This document shows positions 8,149 to 11,039 of a DNA stretch of 11,039 bases, in pieces. The notes beneath the pieces were generated by a model. It ran no database searches. It was not told the origin of the DNA and saw only the letters and a list, made by a program, of their open reading frames with translations. This stretch comes from an uncultured Campylobacter sp. GTDB taxonomy: Bacteria > Campylobacterota > Campylobacteria > Campylobacterales > Campylobacteraceae. The position numbers and the translations under genes were made by a program. Where the stretch lies: positions 1-11,039 of the forward strand of contig NZ_CALHHX010000111.1 in NCBI RefSeq assembly GCF_938030685.1, read 5' to 3'. Position 1 is the stretch's first letter. Every line of letters starts with the position of its first letter.

Positions 8149-8154
8149 ATTGTA
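8149..8154 (-). promoter_or_regulatory. pheS operon promoter, -10 box
   Basis: The minus strand reads ATTTTAACTACAATCGCGCC, with TACAAT as a one-mismatch -10 hexamer and AT-rich DNA upstream in place of a -35 box. The predicted transcription start near 8142 gives a leader of roughly 25 nt before the TTG start of pheS. It lies back to back with the HIT gene promoter. Confidence 0.6.
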
Positions 8155-8204
8155 GTTAAAATTTGATAAAAGCTAGGTAAATTTGCGTGTTTGGATTTTT
8201 TGGC

Positions 8205-8210
8205 TATAAT
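8205..8210 (+). promoter_or_regulatory. HIT gene promoter, -10 box
   Basis: A perfect TATAAT sits in the extended context ATTTTTTGGCTATAATCGC, the classic Campylobacter sigma-70 form. A loose TTGCGT at 8183-8188 has 16-bp spacing but may be chance. The predicted start is near 8217, leaving a leader of about 29 nt that contains the AAAAGGAT ribosome binding site at 8234-8241. Confidence 0.75.
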
Positions 8211-8245
8211 CGCAGCTAAATTTCAACCTCATAAAAGGATCTAAA

Positions 8246-8602
8246 ATGAACATCTTCGAAAAGATCGTAAACGGCGAAATCCCGTGCAACAAAGTGCTGG
8301 AAAACGATGAATTTTTGGCCTTCCACGACATCAACCCAAAAGCACCGATCCACATCCTGGCGATCCCTAAAAAATGCTACGAAAACTTCCAAGTAACGCC
8401 TCCTGAAGTGATGGCGAAGATGAGCGCTTTTATCCAAGAAGTAACTCGCAAAATGGGGCTTGATAAGAGCGGATACCGTCTTGTTTGCAACTGCGGTGAA
8501 AACGGGGGGCAGGAGGTGATGCATCTGCACTTTCATATCCTAGGCGGAATAAAACTACCGTGGGACCGTGTCAGCGACCGCAATACCGAAGAGAATTTTT
8601 AA
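8246..8602 (+). CDS. HIT-family nucleotide hydrolase (HinT-like)
   Basis: HIT-branch proteins of the HinT type hydrolyse purine nucleoside phosphoramidates and related adenylates, usually as homodimers in the cytoplasm. The 118-aa product is the normal length for a single-domain HinT. It starts NIFEKIVNGEIPCNKV, the standard N-terminus, continues with HDINPKAPIHILAIPKK (27-43), and ends with GGQEVMHLHFHILGG (87-101), which holds the HxHxH active site at His93, His95 and His97. The ATG at 8246 follows an AAAGGA site at good spacing and has its own promoter. Many codons end in C (8 of 10 Asn codons are AAC), which may reflect good expression. It is transcribed away from pheS. The true cellular substrate cannot be told from sequence. 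Confidence 0.95.
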   Translation: MNIFEKIVNGEIPCNKVLENDEFLAFHDINPKAPIHILAIPKKCYENFQVTPPEVMAKMSAFIQEVTRKMGLDKSGYRLVCNCGENGGQEVMHLHFHILGGIKLPWDRVSDRNTEENF

Positions 8603-8629
8603 GACTAGAGCTTAATTCTATAAAAACTA

Positions 8630-8663
8630 AAATTCCGTGAAATTGTAAAATTTTACGGAATTT
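8630..8663 (+). terminator. Long AT-rich hairpin after the HIT gene
   Basis: An inverted repeat begins 28 nt after the HIT stop codon. A 15-bp stem, arms beginning AAATTCCGT and ending ACGGAATTT, contains one G-U pair and closes on a GTAA tetraloop of the GNRA type. The last bases of the stem are ATTT and are followed by GCG, so the U-run is short and this is only a candidate terminator. It could equally act as an mRNA-stabilising structure. Confidence 0.45.
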
Positions 8664-8749
8664 GCGAAATTCTTTGAAATTTTTAAAATTCCGCTTCATT
8701 TATAAACACCGAAGTTTTAAAAATAATCAAAATAGTAAAACTACAAGCT

Positions 8750-8798
8750 AAAATTTATCATCAGACGCTAAAAAGAAATACAAAATTTATCACAGACG
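8750..8798. repeat. Short imperfect direct repeat, two copies
   Basis: AAAATTTATCATCAGACG at 8750-8767 recurs as AAAATTTATCACAGACG at 8782-8798. The copies differ by one deleted base and start 32 bp apart. Too short and too few for a CRISPR array. They might be paired protein-binding sites or a small local duplication. Confidence 0.4.
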
Positions 8799-8848
8799 AT
8801 CTCTCTTAGCAAATACCATTCTTGAGCTGCAAAGCCTTAGCTCTTAGA

Positions 8849-8864
8849 ATTTCAAATTTGAAAT
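8849..8864. repeat. Perfect 16-bp palindrome
   Basis: ATTTCAAATTTGAAAT reads the same on both strands. It lies about 36 bp before the possible small ORF at 8900. It could be an operator, but AAATTT words are so frequent here that chance is realistic. Confidence 0.35.
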
Positions 8865-8899
8865 CGACAAGAAATTTTAACGACGCGGCAAAATTTTAA

Positions 8900-9046
8900 A
8901 TGAAACCGAGCTTTATAAAAAGAGTTATGATTTTAATGGCGAATGAGTTAGATTTCAACGATATGGAATTTAAAACCTACATGAATTTTGCTTTGAATGA
9001 GCGATTCGGCTTTAGTTTTCAAGCAGAATTTAAAATTTTAGCGTGA
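8900..9046 (+). CDS. Possible 48-aa small protein, unknown function
   Basis: An ATG at 8900 opens a 48-codon frame ending in TGA at 9044-9046. The product starts MKPSFIKRVMILMANELDF and ends FSFQAEFKILA. Its composition is mixed and protein-like, with charged and aromatic residues and no long low-complexity runs. An in-frame TAA sits directly before the ATG, so it does not extend further upstream. There is no ribosome binding site at the first ATG. Internal ATGs at 8927 and 8936 are alternatives; AAAAAGAG lies just ahead of them. I do not recognise a family. It may be a real small gene, the tail of a decayed gene, or chance in AT-rich DNA. Confidence 0.25.
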   Translation: MKPSFIKRVMILMANELDFNDMEFKTYMNFALNERFGFSFQAEFKILA

Positions 9047-9102
9047 AATTATAATCTTAGAATTTTAAAATTTCTTGAAATTTCAATATTAACTTTAATA
9101 GA

Positions 9103-9126
9103 TTTTAGGGGCATGCGCCCCTAAAA
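9103..9126 (-). terminator. GC-core hairpin downstream of dps
   Basis: A perfect 10-bp stem, TTTTAGGGGC/GCCCCTAAAA, closes on a 4-nt loop, 22 bp beyond the dps stop codon. Position and strength suggest that it ends dps transcripts and perhaps plus-strand transcripts too. However, the A/T order is reversed from a standard intrinsic terminator: T-run first, A-run last, and TCTATT rather than a U-run after the stem on the minus strand. The hairpin is certain; terminator function is inferred. Confidence 0.5.
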
Positions 9127-9148
9127 ATTTTGAAAGGATTTGCAAGGA

Positions 9149-9592
9149 TTATTTGCTTAGCATTGAGCTTAGCATCCATAGGCGTTTTTCATAATCGCCG
9201 TAGTGATCCTGCGCAATATTTGAAGTCGTATCGTCGCCCTCCTCCTCAGCAATCTCTTGAAGCTTTTTAAATTCTTTTACCAAATACTCGTAGGCTTTTT
9301 TAACATCCTCAAGTACCTCAGATATGCTATAGCTGTCTTTTACGCTAATCGGAGCGTCTTTTGAAAGCTCAATTAGATCCTTAGCCTTAGTTACGGCCTT
9401 GCCACCTATTTGAAGCGCGCGCTCAGCCATATCGTCGAAAAGCTCGCCCATCTCGTCGTATGCTTTCTCGGTGTAAGCGTGAACCTGCGCGAATTGTAAG
9501 CCCTTAACATTCCAGTGATAATCGTGGAATGCAACAAAGAACGCATGAGCGTCCGCCTGAAGTTTGTTTAGTTGTTTTACTGTTTTTGACAT
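9149..9592 (-). CDS. dps: Dps family miniferritin (DNA starvation/stationary phase protection protein)
   Basis: Dps proteins form hollow 12-mers that oxidise and store iron, consuming peroxide, and in some species bind DNA. The 147-aa product is typical in length and all-helical. The intersubunit ferroxidase ligands are all present with family spacing: His26 (YHWNVKG), His38 (AQVHAYTEKAYDEM), Asp53 and Glu57 (LFDDMAERALQIGG). The N-terminus is short, with three lysines in the first ten residues and no long Lys-rich tail, so strong DNA binding is not predicted from that feature. The ATG at 9592 follows a strong AAAGGAGA site. It is a single gene with its own promoter and a downstream hairpin, divergent from the M23 gene. 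Palindromes over its promoter suggest regulation by iron or peroxide, but the regulator cannot be named from sequence. Confidence 0.96.
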   Translation of the reverse strand: MSKTVKQLNKLQADAHAFFVAFHDYHWNVKGLQFAQVHAYTEKAYDEMGELFDDMAERALQIGGKAVTKAKDLIELSKDAPISVKDSYSISEVLEDVKKAYEYLVKEFKKLQEIAEEEGDDTTSNIAQDHYGDYEKRLWMLSSMLSK

Positions 9593-9596
9593 TGTG

Positions 9597-9603
9597 TCTC
9601 CTT
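9597..9603 (-). promoter_or_regulatory. dps ribosome binding site
   Basis: The minus strand reads AAAGGAGACACAATG. This is nearly the full anti-16S complement with about 5-7 nt to the start, one of the two strongest sites in the window. It supports the ATG at 9592 and suggests efficient translation. Confidence 0.8.
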
Positions 9604-9612
9604 TATTTAAAA

Positions 9613-9630
9613 TTGCTGTAATTATAGCAA
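9613..9630 (-). promoter_or_regulatory. dps promoter -10 box inside an 18-bp near-palindrome
   Basis: The minus-strand -10 hexamer TATAAT (9621-9626), preceded by CTTGC, lies inside TTGCTGTAATTATAGCAA (plus strand), a palindrome with one mismatched pair. The predicted start near 9614 gives a leader of about 20 nt. A second palindrome, TATAATTATA at 9644-9653, sits where a -35 region would be. Together they look like operator sites that could block RNA polymerase; this role is inferred. Confidence 0.6.
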
Positions 9631-9742
9631 GATTTTCTTAAATTATAATTATACTAAGTAATAAATTTTATCTTTTAGTGAAATTTTAAAATTATATGGC
9701 TTTTAAATTTATCTACAATTTTTTTGAAATTTCAGCTATGCT

Positions 9743-9754
9743 GCATTATAATGC
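9743..9754 (+). promoter_or_regulatory. M23 gene promoter: -10 box in a 12-bp palindrome
   Basis: GCATTATAATGC is a perfect palindrome containing the -10 hexamer TATAAT at 9747-9752. GCATTAT recurs at 9756-9762, running into the start codon. The -10 box ends only 8 nt before the ATG at 9761, so a start at the usual distance would give a leaderless or nearly leaderless mRNA. Confidence 0.55.
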
Positions 9755-9760
9755 CGCATT

Positions 9761-10678
9761 ATGAAAAACAAATTTATGATAACTATAACCGACCTTAACG
9801 GCTCTAGGAATTTTTTGCTTTCGCAAATCATCAAAAAGATCGCGTTATATTTGGTACTATTTGTTTTTACCGTTTTCGTCACGGGTGCGCTATATATCAG
9901 GTATCTGGGCTCTAAAATCGACAGCCTTTCGCGAACCAAAACCGAGCTTAACGAGCTAAATCAAAAACTTCGCGATGGTATCGCAGCAAGTCAGATGGAA
10001 TTTGAAGCCATCGAGGGTAAAATTTCGGATTTGGAGCATCAGTTTGGGCTCGATCCTGAGGAGGATGAGCGCGCGATCGACCGCTTATCTCACATCAAGC
10101 CCACTTCCGAACAAGAGATTAAAGAGCGCGCGCAAAAGATCATCAACGAAAAATTCTCCGACGCGCTGATAAAAGAAATTTTTATGCAGATCCCAAACGG
10201 CAGGGTCATGCGCACTCATCAGCTCAGCGAGAAATTCGGCTGGCGCAACCATCCTATCTTAAAGCGCAAGCAGTTTCACCCGGGCGTTGATCTACGTACG
10301 CCGCCTAAAACGCCTATCTACGCGCCTGCAGACGGTATCATCCAATACAGCGGCGCGGGCGCTACGGGCTACGGCAATCTAGTCGAGATTCGCCACAACT
10401 ACGGCTTTACGACGCGATATGCGCATTTGGATTCAAATTTAACTCGCAAAGTAGGCGAGTTTGTAAACAAAGGCGATCTTATCGCTTTTAGCGGCAACAC
10501 CGGACTTAGCACCGGACCTCATCTGCACTACGAGATTAGGTTTTTGCAGCTGCCGTTAGATCCGCTAAATTTCATCAACTGGAACGAAAAAAATTACAAA
10601 GAAATTTTTACTAAGGAGGAAGATGTCCCATGGCAATCTTTAATAAAGGCGATGCAAACACCGCTCAAACAACAATAA
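9761..10678 (+). CDS. Membrane-anchored M23/LytM peptidoglycan endopeptidase, Csd1-like
   Basis: M23 peptidases are zinc enzymes that cut peptide cross-links in peptidoglycan. The 305-aa product has a short cytoplasmic N-terminus, one membrane segment (about 24-47, IALYLVLFVFTVFVTGAL), a coiled-coil stretch (about 50-96) and a C-terminal LytM domain (about 150-270). The catalytic set is intact: His173 and Asp177 in FHPGVDLRTP, His222 in YAHLDS, and His254/His256 in GPHLHYEIR. The peptidase domain therefore faces the periplasm. The 3' end overlaps the bactofilin gene by 49 nt. Both the protein layout and this overlap match H. pylori Csd1, which works with CcmA to set helical cell shape. A second, Csd2-like peptidase gene is not next to it here. 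The ATG at 9761 lacks a ribosome binding site; Met6 at 9776 is an alternative with no better site. Confidence 0.92.
   Translation: MKNKFMITITDLNGSRNFLLSQIIKKIALYLVLFVFTVFVTGALYIRYLGSKIDSLSRTKTELNELNQKLRDGIAASQMEFEAIEGKISDLEHQFGLDPEEDERAIDRLSHIKPTSEQEIKERAQKIINEKFSDALIKEIFMQIPNGRVMRTHQLSEKFGWRNHPILKRKQFHPGVDLRTPPKTPIYAPADGIIQYSGAGATGYGNLVEIRHNYGFTTRYAHLDSNLTRKVGEFVNKGDLIAFSGNTGLSTGPHLHYEIRFLQLPLDPLNFINWNEKNYKEIFTKEEDVPWQSLIKAMQTPLKQQ
10613..10620 (+). promoter_or_regulatory. ccmA ribosome binding site inside the M23 gene
   Basis: AAGGAGGA is a near-perfect Shine-Dalgarno sequence 9 nt before the ATG at 10630, within the coding region of the M23 peptidase. It decides the ccmA start: the nearer ATG at 10623 is out of frame, too close, and stops after six codons. 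Confidence 0.85.
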
Positions 10679-11039
10679 TCTCGTCAGGCACGCTCATCAA
10701 AGGAGAGCTGCACCTGTCGTGCATTTTGCATATCGATGGCAATGTCGAAGGCGACGTGATATCCGATAACACCGTCGTCATCGGTAAAAACGGTACCGCG
10801 CGCGGCTCGATCAGGGCCAAGCATATCGTAATCAGCGGCAAATTTTTCGGCAATATCGAAGCTGAGCTCGTCGAGCTGCTAGGCGGCGGTGTGCTCGTAG
10901 GCGACGTGCTATCACAAAGCTTCGGCATCGAAGTCGGCGCAAAATTTAATGGAAAAAGCGCGGTAAGCGGTAGCGATCAAGCCCTAGTCATCGACGGCAG
11001 CGCAAGCGAAGACGTCAAGCTCATCGACAAAGCTCTAGG
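10630..11039 (+). CDS. ccmA: Bactofilin, CcmA-like cell-shape protein (cut by window edge)
   Basis: Bactofilins self-assemble without nucleotide into filaments built from a right-handed beta-helix and act as membrane-side scaffolds. CcmA in H. pylori is needed for helical shape and works with Csd peptidases. I translated 136 codons with no stop before the right edge. The product starts MAIFNKGDANTAQTTIISSG, then runs through LIKGELHLSCILHIDGNVEG, the classic opening of the bactofilin core, and NTVVIGKNGTARGSIRAKH, VISGKFFGNIEAELVEL and GGGVLVGDVLSQSFGIEVG. These show the short repeated turns of hydrophobic residues and glycines expected of the beta-helix, at about residues 15-115. It starts inside the upstream peptidase gene, so the two are cotranscribed and probably translationally coupled. 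The C-terminus is beyond the window. Confidence 0.94.
   Translation, partial: MAIFNKGDANTAQTTIISSGTLIKGELHLSCILHIDGNVEGDVISDNTVVIGKNGTARGSIRAKHIVISGKFFGNIEAELVELLGGGVLVGDVLSQSFGIEVGAKFNGKSAVSGSDQALVIDGSASEDVKLIDKAL

Larger units (their letters stand above)
8603..9148. other. AT-rich gene-poor region between the HIT gene and dps
   Basis: This 546-bp spacer is markedly more AT-rich than its surroundings and is crowded with AAATTT/AATTTT words. It holds a long hairpin just after the HIT gene, a short imperfect direct repeat, a 16-bp palindrome, one possible 48-aa ORF, an orphan TATAAT, and a GC-rich hairpin next to dps. I see no tRNA-like cloverleaf, insertion sequence ends or recognisable gene fragment. 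It could be decayed coding DNA or a regulatory spacer. Confidence 0.6.

Noticed and set aside
8216..8536. 106-aa minus-strand ORF over the HIT gene
   Set aside because: The opposite strand encodes an intact HIT protein with the HxHxH active site, its own promoter and a ribosome binding site.
8750..8798. CRISPR-like repeat
   Set aside because: There are only two short AT-rich copies with a 14-nt spacer and no cas genes.
9103..9126. Canonical rho-independent terminator
   Set aside because: The GC core is followed by A residues, not a U-run, on both strands; kept only as a terminator-like hairpin.
9130..9150. Tandem AAGGATT-TGC-AAGGATT near the dps stop as a regulatory repeat
   Set aside because: Two 7-nt copies are too short to separate from chance.
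9736..9939. 67-aa minus-strand ORF at the start of the M23 gene
   Set aside because: Antisense to the membrane segment of the peptidase, with no promoter or ribosome binding site supporting it.
10623..10643. ATG at 10623 as the ccmA start
   Set aside because: It is in another frame, only 2-3 nt from the Shine-Dalgarno sequence, and meets TAA after six codons.
10665..10928. 87-aa minus-strand ORF
   Set aside because: It is opposite the bactofilin core, whose plus-strand frame is open to the window edge and clearly recognisable.

Overview
The window looks like chromosomal DNA of a Campylobacterota bacterium, most likely a Campylobacter species of the higher-GC kind such as the C. gracilis / C. 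showae / C. rectus group. The genus is inferred from four things: the gene order serA-rpsA-ispH-aroA-pheT-pheS with a divergent HIT gene, the AT-rich spacers full of AAATTT words, the TATAAT-type -10 boxes with no clear -35 box, and the Csd1/bactofilin pair. The species cannot be fixed by reading alone. Nothing suggests a mobile element, phage, CRISPR array, tRNA or rRNA.

Positions 1-8117 (minus strand) hold a housekeeping block read from right to left. pheS and pheT encode the two subunits of phenylalanyl-tRNA synthetase, aroA is EPSP synthase, and ispH is the last enzyme of the MEP isoprenoid pathway. These four are joined by 4-11 nt overlaps and read as one operon from a promoter near 8150. 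rpsA (ribosomal protein S1) follows after a 112-nt gap with its own promoter near 2640. serA (3-phosphoglycerate dehydrogenase) comes next and runs off the left edge. A GC-rich hairpin lies between rpsA and serA. The genes link charging of Phe, synthesis of the Phe precursor chorismate, serine synthesis, isoprenoids and translation.

Positions 8118-8602 hold a divergent promoter region and a small HIT-family nucleotide hydrolase gene on the plus strand. Positions 8603-9148 form the only long gene-poor stretch. It is very AT-rich and contains a 15-bp hairpin, a short direct repeat, a 16-bp palindrome and one possible 48-aa ORF.

Positions 9149-9592 (minus) encode a Dps-type miniferritin. Its promoter region (9593-9760) is shared with a divergent gene and carries operator-like palindromes. 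On the plus strand, 9761-10678 encodes a membrane-anchored M23/LytM peptidoglycan endopeptidase with intact zinc ligands. It overlaps by 49 nt a bactofilin gene (ccmA, from 10630) that runs off the right edge. This matches the Csd1-CcmA cell-shape pair known from Helicobacter pylori.

I found no convincing undescribed system. The most interesting points are the probably leaderless M23 gene with its palindromic -10 region, the palindromes at the dps promoter, the shared CG-rich sequence after the -10 boxes of the translation genes, and the aroA-ispH-rpsA order, which resembles aroA-cmk-ispH-rpsA clusters elsewhere but lacks cmk.
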